From Albibacterium sp035514885 (GTDB lineage Bacteria; Bacteroidota; Bacteroidia; Sphingobacteriales; Sphingobacteriaceae), in contig NZ_DATJCH010000021.1 of the NCBI RefSeq assembly GCF_035514885.1, positions 24,884 to 88,883 on the forward strand: DNA of 64,000 nucleotides, read 5' to 3'. Shown here in pieces: positions 52,925 to 60,982 of the stretch. Positions within the stretch are counted from its first letter, which is position 1. Each line of letters opens with the position of its first letter. Position numbers and translations under genes: made by a program. The notes beneath the pieces are model-generated. The model saw only the letters and a list, made by a program, of their open reading frames with translations. It was not told the DNA's origin and did not search any database.

Positions 52925-54268
52925 TTATTGTTTAGATACAAGGAAGACCTGATGTCCTGCTTTCAGCATAACTTTTGGGGTTCTTACCTTTTTGGCGAAG
53001 TAGCCCGAAATTCCCTGTACCACGCCACGACTAAGATCTGCTGCAACCTGCTGTCCGGCATTCTGTGTGAGCATTATGCTCGTTCCACCAGTTTGGCTCA
53101 TATTGCCCGCCATTTCAGTAAGGGCATTCATTTCGGGCGAATATGGAACGTACAAGCCTTGCTGCCCATCCAAATCGTAAATGGTAATATCTACCGGCAT
53201 GATGTTGCCCTCCAGTTCTACGGAGGTAACTTTTAATTGCACCCTGCCATTCTGAAATTTGGCATTAGCTGTTATAATCGTTCCTTTAGGGATGGTACGT
53301 TGTGGCGTTTGGGCAGGCTCTAAAAGTCGCAAGCGAACCCCCGTTTCGCCTACTACCGTTTGGGCTTCGTGTACACAGGCTTTGATACTGTTTTTAAGTT
53401 GTATTGCCTGTTCGGTAGCACCTGCGGTATAAAACCCACGGTTTTTTGTTTGGCTCCAATCGGCTGCAAAAGCACTGTCCGATGGTTCACGGTACAAGGC
53501 TGTTACAATATTCTTTTTTGTGGATGTAAACGATACGAAATGTTCTTTTTGGTTAGCACCCAAAGCAACATTTGGAGTTGCAATATTGGTAGGAGCAGCG
53601 TTTCCGGTATTGGCATTTTGCGGAAGATACTTTGCTGCCATTTCATAGGATTTCTCCATTAGTTTAAGTTGGTCATCAACGGTGGCCACAGGTGGCACAT
53701 CTTTCTCAGCCAGCTTTTCTTTCATTTCGTCCAGTTGCCTGCGGAGTTCCATTGTTTCAGAATTATTATCCTGATAGAATGAACCCAATGTGCTTTGCAT
53801 ATTTCTATAGCTGTTCAATCCATGATTACCGTTTCTTCCTGAATTTCTGCTACCTCCTCCAAAGCTGTTGCTTTCTTCATCTTCAGGAAACTGCTCGTCG
53901 GTAGGTTCTTCTTTATCTTCTGCATTCCAGTAGTCGGAAAGCGTTACAAGTGCATTGCGTTTTTCCTGCTCTTTGCGTTCGAGCATTTCCTGCTCATAGG
54001 CCTTGCTTTTATTGGCAGGCAATCCTGCTCCGGTAGCCTCTGGTACAGCATCGTTTAGCCCAATACTTTCGACCGTCTTTTTATCTTTGGACGGTTTAAA
54101 TATCAGGTACATACAGCCGAGAAATACCACACCCATTAAAAGGAATATGAGTGGCTTTTTGAGCTTGTCGGCTTTTTTCTGTGTGCCGTCTTGCAGCACA
54201 TCAGCGGTGTCTTTCGGGCTTCCCTCGGTTACCCTAACAACCGTTTTTTTGTTCTCATTTTCTTTCAT
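52925..54268 (-). CDS. traM: Conjugative transfer protein TraM (VirB10-like)
   Basis: 447 aa. One N-terminal membrane helix (LIFLLMGVVFLGCMYLIF, ~40-57), a long disordered and coiled region, then a C-terminal domain with RLRLLEPAQTPQRTIPKGT, the VirB10/TrbI-like pattern. It spans the periplasm. Start overlaps traL end by 14 bases. Confidence 0.9.
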   Translation of the reverse strand: MKENENKKTVVRVTEGSPKDTADVLQDGTQKKADKLKKPLIFLLMGVVFLGCMYLIFKPSKDKKTVESIGLNDAVPEATGAGLPANKSKAYEQEMLERKEQEKRNALVTLSDYWNAEDKEEPTDEQFPEDEESNSFGGGSRNSGRNGNHGLNSYRNMQSTLGSFYQDNNSETMELRRQLDEMKEKLAEKDVPPVATVDDQLKLMEKSYEMAAKYLPQNANTGNAAPTNIATPNVALGANQKEHFVSFTSTKKNIVTALYREPSDSAFAADWSQTKNRGFYTAGATEQAIQLKNSIKACVHEAQTVVGETGVRLRLLEPAQTPQRTIPKGTIITANAKFQNGRVQLKVTSVELEGNIMPVDITIYDLDGQQGLYVPYSPEMNALTEMAGNMSQTGGTSIMLTQNAGQQVAADLSRGVVQGISGYFAKKVRTPKVMLKAGHQVFLVSKQ

Positions 54269-54539
54269 AAATCTGATTTTTTAAAATTGTTGATACACTG
54301 TCCTGCAACTTTGCAGGATTTCCATTTTTAAGGACAGGGTTCTCAATATGTTTAATGACCATATTGTTACCGGACTTTGAGGTATCGTACATCACTTTGC
54401 CAATGACCACTACGGTGAGCAGTAGGTAAACCACAAAGAAGTACAGCGTATATTGGCGCTGTTTGCGCAAAGGCAACGCCCGCCAACGTTCATCGAGCTG
54501 GTCAAAGTACCTGTCCATATTTGCTCTTAACTTTTTCAT
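54255..54539 (-). CDS. traL: Conjugative transfer protein TraL
   Basis: 94 aa. Cytoplasmic start with DQLDERWRALPLRKQRQYTL, then one membrane helix (YFFVVYLLLTVVVIGKVMY) and a periplasmic tail. Size and place between traK and traM fit TraL. Confidence 0.8.
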   Translation of the reverse strand: MKKLRANMDRYFDQLDERWRALPLRKQRQYTLYFFVVYLLLTVVVIGKVMYDTSKSGNNMVIKHIENPVLKNGNPAKLQDSVSTILKNQIYERK

Positions 54540-54556
54540 AGCCTTACTATTTGTTG

Positions 54557-54985
54557 TTACAGCTTGAAACGCTTAGGACTTTTACCCGCCTGTTGCTTTG
54601 GCTCATCGTTGACCAGTGCGACCGCTTCCGTTAATTTGGGTGCAGATATGACGGACAGGTTTGCCAGTTCTGATTTTTTAAGCAACTGCCCGAAGCCGTC
54701 TTTCTTGGCTATTTCCATACGGCTAAGCGAAAATTTGCCATTCAGGTATTTTACCCACATACTGCATTCTACACGGGGCTTGTCATCGCCTGACCATTGC
54801 AGGTAGCCTGTCAGAAATAAATCCTGTTTAGGTAAATTGTCTGCACCTTTTTGGCAGCTTTCGAGGTATTCGCTGATACTGTCTTTCAGCTTTCCGGCAT
54901 ACGCACCCTGCGTATGGAAATACCCGTTATATCCTTTGTCGGTAAGGATTTTTGCGAACGTGTTTAAATCTGATAATGCTTCCAT
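54557..54985 (-). CDS. Hypothetical protein within the tra operon
   Basis: 142 aa from the ATG at 54985, which begins MEALSDLNTFAKILTDKGY. An upstream start at 55039 would overlap traK. No family recognised. Soluble, with a conserved-looking WSGDDKPRVECSMWVKYLNG segment. Lies between traK and traL, not a usual member of the CTnDOT series. Confidence 0.65.
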   Translation of the reverse strand: MEALSDLNTFAKILTDKGYNGYFHTQGAYAGKLKDSISEYLESCQKGADNLPKQDLFLTGYLQWSGDDKPRVECSMWVKYLNGKFSLSRMEIAKKDGFGQLLKKSELANLSVISAPKLTEAVALVNDEPKQQAGKSPKRFKL

Positions 54986-54995
54986 AAGATTGTTT

Positions 54996-55619
54996 TTAGC
55001 GTTCGATAACTTCAATGTCCTTGTTTTCCACGACTGCAAATTTTTCGATATTGAAGCCCTGCGGATTATTGTCGGAACGAACGGAGTTGACGAGATAGCA
55101 GGAGGTAATAAGGTTACGTCTGGTTACGTTGCTTGAACGGATAATGAACTGTTTGGCATAGGTACGCACTGCATACGGGTAGGCGTCGAAATTGCACACG
55201 ACACTATCCACCTCAATGCGTTGCTGCACATTCCCTGAAATGATGCGGCTGTAATAGCCCTTTTCCGATAAGTCTTTATAATAGTCGAAAGCACTTTTGT
55301 CGGCAAGGTTAAACGCCCTGTTCATATTGCTTTCGATAGCATTCTTATCAGGTGCAAGCGTAAAAAAAAGCTCGTGAAAACGTCTGACGTGTTCCCTTGC
55401 TTCAACCGGACGGTTGATGCTCGCATCCTGCGATAAGGCAAGCATCAGTGATTTGCCGTTATCCAATACATAAATTTTTTGGCGTTGTTCTTCTGCAAAG
55501 CGGTAGGACTGCCATACAGCATATCCTACCACGCTGGTGCAGAGAACCGCAAACACAATGGCATATAACCTTATCTGCCTAAAGCTGTTTTCGATATTTC
55601 TTAGCGTTTTAAATTCCAT
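54996..55619 (-). CDS. traK: Conjugative transfer protein TraK (VirB8-like)
   Basis: 207 aa. Short cytoplasmic part, membrane helix (LYAIVFAVLCTSVVGYAVW, ~18-36) and periplasmic domain with GYYSRIISGNVQQRIEVDSV, as in TraK. Inner-membrane scaffold of the transfer channel. Confidence 0.9.
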   Translation of the reverse strand: MEFKTLRNIENSFRQIRLYAIVFAVLCTSVVGYAVWQSYRFAEEQRQKIYVLDNGKSLMLALSQDASINRPVEAREHVRRFHELFFTLAPDKNAIESNMNRAFNLADKSAFDYYKDLSEKGYYSRIISGNVQQRIEVDSVVCNFDAYPYAVRTYAKQFIIRSSNVTRRNLITSCYLVNSVRSDNNPQGFNIEKFAVVENKDIEVIER

Positions 55620-55638
55620 TTTTAGAATGATTAATTGT

Positions 55639-56634
55639 TTATTTATTCATCAGTTTACCGCCGATGTTTCCAACTGTAGAACCTGCACCTGCACCGGCGA
55701 TGTTCCCTGTTTTCATTGCAGCTTGGTTTACGTTGCGGGTAAAGTTTCCAGCACCTCCGGCTTGGATCACCCAGCCTGTTACTGTTGGTATTGTGAAATA
55801 CCCGATAATGCCGATTATCATAAAAATGATGTACACAGTATTGCTCGTATCAGGTATGTAGGTAGGGTCGGCAAGCATCGCTATATCCCTTTCCAAAATG
55901 AGGTATTGTATTCTTGCCAGCATCGAGCTGAACAGATCTGAAACAGGAAGCCACAGGTAAACACTGACATACCTGGTAATCCATTGCGTGAGCGTGGACT
56001 GAAATCCGTCCCACACGGAAATGGCAAAAGCTATTGGTCCGAGTATGGAAAGGACTATTAGGAAAAACGTCCGTATAGTATCAATGACCAATGCTGCCGC
56101 CTGAAAGAGTATTTCCAGTAGATTGCGAAACCAATCCTTTATAGCTTTCTCTATCTTGTAAGCCTGCCTGTCCATATACATACCCGCCATTGTGCCAACG
56201 TCTGATGGTGACCAACCCAGTTCGTCCAGTTTCTTATCAAACTCTTCGTCTGACACCATATAGGCTGTTTCGGGATTTCTGACCATTGCTTCATATTCCA
56301 ATTGGTCTTTCTGTTGTTGGAGCTGGTTAAGATCAAGCACTTGGTCTTCGAGAATTTGGTGGGTTCCCGTAACTACCGGGCTCAATACTGCATTGATGGT
56401 TCCCAATACTATGGTTGGAAAGAACATTATGCAAAGCCCCAAAGCGAACGGACGCAGCAAAGGAAACACATCAATAGGTTCGGCACGGCTCAAAGCCTGC
56501 CAAACCTTTAATGCCACATAGAACAACGCTCCCAATCCCGCCAATCCTTTAGCTACTGCAGCCATGTCGCCTGCAAGCGGCATCATATCATCATAAAGCG
56601 ACCGCAGGAGTTCGTGAAGATTATCCCATTCCAT
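55639..56634 (-). CDS. traJ: Conjugative transfer protein TraJ (VirB6-like)
   Basis: 331 aa, polytopic, with five or six membrane helices (GLAGLGALFYVALKVW, ALGLCIMFFPTIVLGTI and others). Starts with MEWDNLHELLRSLYDDMM and ends with Gly-rich NVGGKLMNK-like tail, the TraJ pattern. Three bases from traI, co-translated. Confidence 0.9.
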   Translation of the reverse strand: MEWDNLHELLRSLYDDMMPLAGDMAAVAKGLAGLGALFYVALKVWQALSRAEPIDVFPLLRPFALGLCIMFFPTIVLGTINAVLSPVVTGTHQILEDQVLDLNQLQQQKDQLEYEAMVRNPETAYMVSDEEFDKKLDELGWSPSDVGTMAGMYMDRQAYKIEKAIKDWFRNLLEILFQAAALVIDTIRTFFLIVLSILGPIAFAISVWDGFQSTLTQWITRYVSVYLWLPVSDLFSSMLARIQYLILERDIAMLADPTYIPDTSNTVYIIFMIIGIIGYFTIPTVTGWVIQAGGAGNFTRNVNQAAMKTGNIAGAGAGSTVGNIGGKLMNK

Positions 56635-56637
56635 AGT

Positions 56638-57270
56638 TTACCAGTATTTTTGGTTAGCAGTTCCGTAGAGGTCAAGCACTCTTTTGGCATCGTTTTTCTT
56701 TTTCGCTCTCAGGTAGCTTACAGAAATGTTCTTGTTAGTATAGTAGCGCACCAGGCTGTGGTACTCCTTTACCTCTTTGTACACGCGGTCAATAATGTCC
56801 ATACGCTCTTTGTCGTTCAACGAAAGGCTTGTAGAGGTTACAATCTGCTTTAATTCTTTCAGCAGTTCGGTACTTTCATTGAGCAGCGCCGAATAACCGT
56901 TGCCGATAGCGACCAATTGCTGTGGGGTAAAATTTGGGTCGTTCATCATCTTGCCGAAATTCTGAACGTACATTTCTGATACATCGCCAACCAACAATAC
57001 CGTTTGCTGTACCTTACGGGCATCTTTTACGAGGTTGTTGATAGCCTTCAGCTTGTCATAATATTCCTTGCCCTGGTCGTAAACTTTCTTCACTTCGTTG
57101 AAGTTCTTTATCACATTACTCACGGTGGAAGAAGTCTGTATGATTTCATTCGCAGAGTTGATAATCCCTGAAGCCAAATTTGCGGGGTCTGTTACTACCC
57201 ATTGGGCTTTTGCTGACGGTGTTGCGGCGAGCATTAATGCTGTACACACCATAAAAAAGATTTTTTTCAT
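56638..57270 (-). CDS. traI: Conjugative transfer protein TraI (DUF4141)
   Basis: 210 aa with signal peptide ending SAKAQ. Then WVVTDPANLASGIINSANEI and a helical coiled body ending RVLDLYGTANQKYW, typical of DUF4141 proteins, the likely VirB5-like component. Between traG and traJ. Confidence 0.88.
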   Translation of the reverse strand: MKKIFFMVCTALMLAATPSAKAQWVVTDPANLASGIINSANEIIQTSSTVSNVIKNFNEVKKVYDQGKEYYDKLKAINNLVKDARKVQQTVLLVGDVSEMYVQNFGKMMNDPNFTPQQLVAIGNGYSALLNESTELLKELKQIVTSTSLSLNDKERMDIIDRVYKEVKEYHSLVRYYTNKNISVSYLRAKKKNDAKRVLDLYGTANQKYW

Positions 57271-57297
57271 TGTCTTGAAATTTTAAATTGTTAATGA

Positions 57298-59802
57298 CTA
57301 TTGATTTGAATTGTCCCGCCTTTGCATTGCGATATGCTTAATGGCGAGTTCCACATTGCCGTCCAGTTCAGCAGCAAGCTGCATCACTTCCATTTTTTCG
57401 GTTTCTTCGGTCGTGTAGGCGAGGTATTCCTCCAAACTAACTTCGGTGGCATAGACTGCCGAGTGCGTACCACCTAAGCCAATCCAAACCTCTTTGTAAA
57501 GTCGGCTTGCATCGTTGTTCATATTGATGGAAAGTACCTGCCCTTTCTCTTTGTCAGTAAGCCCCAACATCGCCTGTATATCATCAAACTTGTTCATATA
57601 CTTGCGTTGGTCAAGCAGGATTTTACAGTCGGAGTTGTTGATGATACTTTCCTTCACAATGGGCGACTGGATAATATCATCGACCTCTTGCGTTACGACA
57701 ATCGCTTCTCCGAAAAATTTGCGGACGGTCTTAAACAAATACTTGATGTATTCCGCCATTCCCTCTTTGGCAATCGCTTTCCAAGCCTCTTCAATCAGGA
57801 TAAGTTTGCGAATACCTTTCAGTCGGCGCATCTTGTTGATGAACACCTCCATAATGATGATGGTCACAATGGGAAAGAGGATTTTGTGGTCTTTAATCGC
57901 ATCAATCTCAAACACGATAAAGCGTTTGGAAAGCAGATCTAACTGCTTGTTGGAGTTTAGCAGGTAATCATATTCGCCACCCTTGTAATAGGGTTCGAGT
58001 ACGTTCAGGAAATTGGCAATATCAAAGTCCTTTTCCCTGACCTGCTTTTCTTCCAGTACCTTGCGGTAGTCGCCTTTTACATACTCATAGAAACCGTTGA
58101 ATGAGGGATACACATCTTCCGTTTTGATACGTTCGATATACCCGCTTACCGCATTGGAAAGGGCAACTTCTTCCGAACGGGTTGGCGGCTCATCATCACG
58201 TTTCCATAAGGTCAGTATCAAAGTCTTGATACTTTCCCGCTTCTCAATGTCGAACACGCCATCATCGGTATAGAAAGGGTTAAAGGCAATCGGATTGTCT
58301 TCGGTATAAGTGAAGTAAACACCGTCTTCGCCTTTGGTCTTTCCTTTGATGAGTTCGCATAAGCCCTGATAAGAGTTACCTGTATCTACCAACAATACGT
58401 GTGCGCCCTGTTCGTAATACTGCCGTACCATATGGTTTGTGAAGAACGACTTACCCGAACCCGACGGACCAAGTATAAACTTGTTCCGGTTCGTGATGAT
58501 ACCACGCTTCATAGGCAGGTCGGAAATATCCAAATGGATAGGTTTTCCTGTAAGCCTGTCAGCCATCTTGATACCGAACGGCGAGGGCGAATTGTGGTAG
58601 TTGGTTTCTTCCGTGAAGAAGCATAACGCAGGCTCGATAAAAGTGTAAAAACTTTCTTCACTGGGAAAGTCGCCCGCATTGCCCGGCATTCCTGCCCAGT
58701 ACAATGTTGCTACGTCCGTTGTGTTGTGCCGAGGCTTACATTCCATCAGTGCCAATGCACTACCGCAATCATTCTTTAACTGTTTCAGTTCGGCAGGGTC
58801 TTCCGACCACGCCATAATGTTGAAGTGCGCACGGATAGAAGACAGCCCGAAGCTGTGGGCTTCGTTCAGGTACTTTTCTATCCACTCTTTGTTGATTTGG
58901 TTAACCCTGCTATACCTTGCCAGCGAGTGCATATTCCTTGCGGACTTTTCAAACTTTTGCAGGTTGTCTTCGCTGTTATCCCAAAACAAATATTGGTTGT
59001 AGATATGGTTACAGCTAAGGAGTAAGCCCACAGGAGCAGCGAACGACAAACGGCAGTCGCTCCGGTCGGTGGACAGCTTTTCAAAACGGGTATCAGCCGA
59101 TACCGTTCCGGGCAAATCGTCCGTATCGGACAAGGTGTGCAGGCTCAACCTTTTGTTCCCGACACGGACTTCTTCTGTTCTGAGTGCGATATCCTGCATC
59201 GGTGTTCCTGCTTCCCTCGAAAGTGTAAGGTATTGTTCCAGTAATCCCTGCCTTTCTTCCGTTCCGATGATGTCGTCTTCGGTCAAACGTTGCAGGCTTA
59301 CAAATCCGCTATCGTTCACGATACGCTCAAACTGTGCCACCGCTTCCATAAAGCGGTGTATCGTTTCCTTGTTCCTGATTTCCTTTGGTATCAACGTACC
59401 TTTGCAAAGCGAACTGAAGTTGCTTTGCATTCGCATTCTTTCCTTAGTTGTTTTGGTCAGGAACAGGTAACAATAATGGTTCAGGAACGGTCGCTCATTA
59501 AAATGGCGTTGGTACGATTTCGCCAAAAAGCTCTGGTCTTCTTTTGCCAAATCAGGAGCATAACTTTCTTTGATGTACCAATCCTGTTTGTGGATTACCG
59601 TAAAATCCGGCAAAGTCTTGATAGCTTTGTGCCAAGCGGAATGTATAGCTTCATATTCCGCAGAAGCTACCGTAAACAGTTCCGGCAAACGCACTTCAAA
59701 ACAGGCGGTAATATCTGCATCTTTGGAAAGGATGCAATTGTTTTCTACTGCCAACAAAGGAAATTTGTTTTCCAGCGTTGTTGTTTTAGATACATTTCTC
59801 AT
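57298..59802 (-). CDS. traG: Conjugative transfer ATPase TraG (VirB4-like)
   Basis: 834 aa. N-terminal VirB4 domain, then the motor with Walker A ILGPSGSGKSFF (~445-455), Walker B LILIEEAWKAIAKEG (~680) and a Gln/Glu motif TQEVDDI. It powers assembly of the mating channel. Start overlaps the traF stop by four bases. Confidence 0.95.
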   Translation of the reverse strand: MRNVSKTTTLENKFPLLAVENNCILSKDADITACFEVRLPELFTVASAEYEAIHSAWHKAIKTLPDFTVIHKQDWYIKESYAPDLAKEDQSFLAKSYQRHFNERPFLNHYCYLFLTKTTKERMRMQSNFSSLCKGTLIPKEIRNKETIHRFMEAVAQFERIVNDSGFVSLQRLTEDDIIGTEERQGLLEQYLTLSREAGTPMQDIALRTEEVRVGNKRLSLHTLSDTDDLPGTVSADTRFEKLSTDRSDCRLSFAAPVGLLLSCNHIYNQYLFWDNSEDNLQKFEKSARNMHSLARYSRVNQINKEWIEKYLNEAHSFGLSSIRAHFNIMAWSEDPAELKQLKNDCGSALALMECKPRHNTTDVATLYWAGMPGNAGDFPSEESFYTFIEPALCFFTEETNYHNSPSPFGIKMADRLTGKPIHLDISDLPMKRGIITNRNKFILGPSGSGKSFFTNHMVRQYYEQGAHVLLVDTGNSYQGLCELIKGKTKGEDGVYFTYTEDNPIAFNPFYTDDGVFDIEKRESIKTLILTLWKRDDEPPTRSEEVALSNAVSGYIERIKTEDVYPSFNGFYEYVKGDYRKVLEEKQVREKDFDIANFLNVLEPYYKGGEYDYLLNSNKQLDLLSKRFIVFEIDAIKDHKILFPIVTIIIMEVFINKMRRLKGIRKLILIEEAWKAIAKEGMAEYIKYLFKTVRKFFGEAIVVTQEVDDIIQSPIVKESIINNSDCKILLDQRKYMNKFDDIQAMLGLTDKEKGQVLSINMNNDASRLYKEVWIGLGGTHSAVYATEVSLEEYLAYTTEETEKMEVMQLAAELDGNVELAIKHIAMQRRDNSNQ

Positions 59803-60128
59803 ACGGCATTCTGTTTAGTAGTGAATTTCAGATAGCGGTGTATAGGCTTGCGGCAGATGATGTAGCGGGGATGCCGTTTATTGGCTGCAATTTTCATCAG
59901 CCCGTGTTCGCCGTACTTCCTGTTGAGTGAAAAGGTCTGCCACACAATGAGCGAAGCCCCGCCTGCGCCCAGGAACAGGCAGACGTAAGAGTTTACGCCA
60001 GCCATATACATTATCATCACGAGGATAAGCGTACCGAGTAGTCCGCCTGCGAAAATGAACAGGTATTGTGCTTTCAACCCTTTAAATTCCACCGTTCTTC
60101 CGATGCCTTTATTGATATTGTAATTCAT
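59799..60128 (-). CDS. traF: Conjugative transfer protein TraF (DUF4133, VirB3-like)
   Basis: 109 aa from the ATG at 60128, giving MNYNINKGIGRTVEFKGLKA, the standard TraF start; a start at 60191 would run into traE. Two membrane helices follow. Confidence 0.9.
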   Translation of the reverse strand: MNYNINKGIGRTVEFKGLKAQYLFIFAGGLLGTLILVMIMYMAGVNSYVCLFLGAGGASLIVWQTFSLNRKYGEHGLMKIAANKRHPRYIICRKPIHRYLKFTTKQNAV

Positions 60129-60139
60129 AAGGCAAAGGA

Positions 60140-60445
60140 TTAAAGGAAGAATGAGCGCAGGATGGTAGCCGCAACAATTAAGAAGATACACGCACCAAAC
60201 CAGCTTGCCGCAGTCTTGCTCGTGTCGGGGTCGCCCGAACTGAACTTGTTATACACCTTAACGCCCCCGATTAACCCGACGACAGCACCGATGGCGTAGA
60301 TTAATTGCGTTGCGGGGTCGAAATAACTTGTTACCATTTGGGTAGCCTCGTTGATACCTGCCGAGCCGTTTCCCTGTGCGAACGCACCAATTCCTGACAG
60401 CATTGCCACGGCTGCCAGCAAAACTTTTTTTCTCTGTTTTTCCAT
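60140..60445 (-). CDS. traE: Conjugative transfer protein TraE (DUF4134, pilin-like)
   Basis: 101 aa with signal peptide ending GAFAQ and two membrane helices, like VirB2 pilins. NEATQMVTSYFDPATQLIYA is typical. First gene of the tra operon seen in the window; traA-D and the mobilisation genes are not adjacent. Confidence 0.9.
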   Translation of the reverse strand: MEKQRKKVLLAAVAMLSGIGAFAQGNGSAGINEATQMVTSYFDPATQLIYAIGAVVGLIGGVKVYNKFSSGDPDTSKTAASWFGACIFLIVAATILRSFFL

Positions 60446-60615
60446 AATTGAAACACATTAATTTGTTACTGTTTATCCCGCACCTTGCGAGCTTTCGGGA
60501 CAAATGTCTTGTGGAAAAAGAGGCGTTATAAGAAAGTGGCAGTCAAGGGAAGTGTTTGGCTGTGAGTGGCTTTGTAGGTTTAATTTGAATTATTCGTAAA
60601 AAACTTTTTCCGCAA

Positions 60616-60648
60616 TTTGGATTACTATGAAATATTTGCATAAATTTG
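60616..60648 (+). promoter_or_regulatory. Promoter of the XRE-restriction operon
   Basis: TTTG at 60616-60619 and TAAATTTG at 60641-60648, spacer 21. Transcription would start near 60655, at or just before the first ATG. Confidence 0.6.
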
Positions 60649-60670
60649 ACACATTATGTCAACGGAAGTT

Positions 60671-60982
60671 ATGTCAACAGAAACAATAGGAGAAAAATTA
60701 AGACACATCCGAGAAGAAAGGGAACTACCTCTGCGGAAAGTTGCAGCCTTACTGGATATTGATGTTGCTATTTTAAGTAAAATGGAACGTGGGGAACGAA
60801 AAATAACAAAAGAGATAATACTGAAGCTGGCTGAAATATATCACTGTAACGCAGATGAACTTATGGTTTCATTCCTAAGCGACAAAATTCTATATGAAAT
60901 TCAAGATGAAGATTTAGGTATGAAAGCACTGAAAGTGGCAGAGGAAAGAGCAAAATATATAAAACAGAATAAGAAGAAATGA
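60671..60982 (+). CDS. XRE family regulator, likely controller of the restriction system
   Basis: 103 aa from the ATG at 60671; the in-frame ATG at 60656 lies at the predicted transcript start. HTH_3 fold with ETIGEKLRHIREERELPLRK, VAALLDIDVAILSKMERG and REIT-type end (here ERKITKEIILKLAEI). Its start region contains a 15-base direct repeat. It overlaps the next gene by four bases and probably controls it, like C proteins of restriction systems. Confidence 0.88.
   Translation: MSTETIGEKLRHIREERELPLRKVAALLDIDVAILSKMERGERKITKEIILKLAEIYHCNADELMVSFLSDKILYEIQDEDLGMKALKVAEERAKYIKQNKKK

Noticed and set aside
59290..59835. 181-aa plus-strand ORF opposite traG
   Set aside because: Shadow frame of TraG, which has complete motifs over the same bases.
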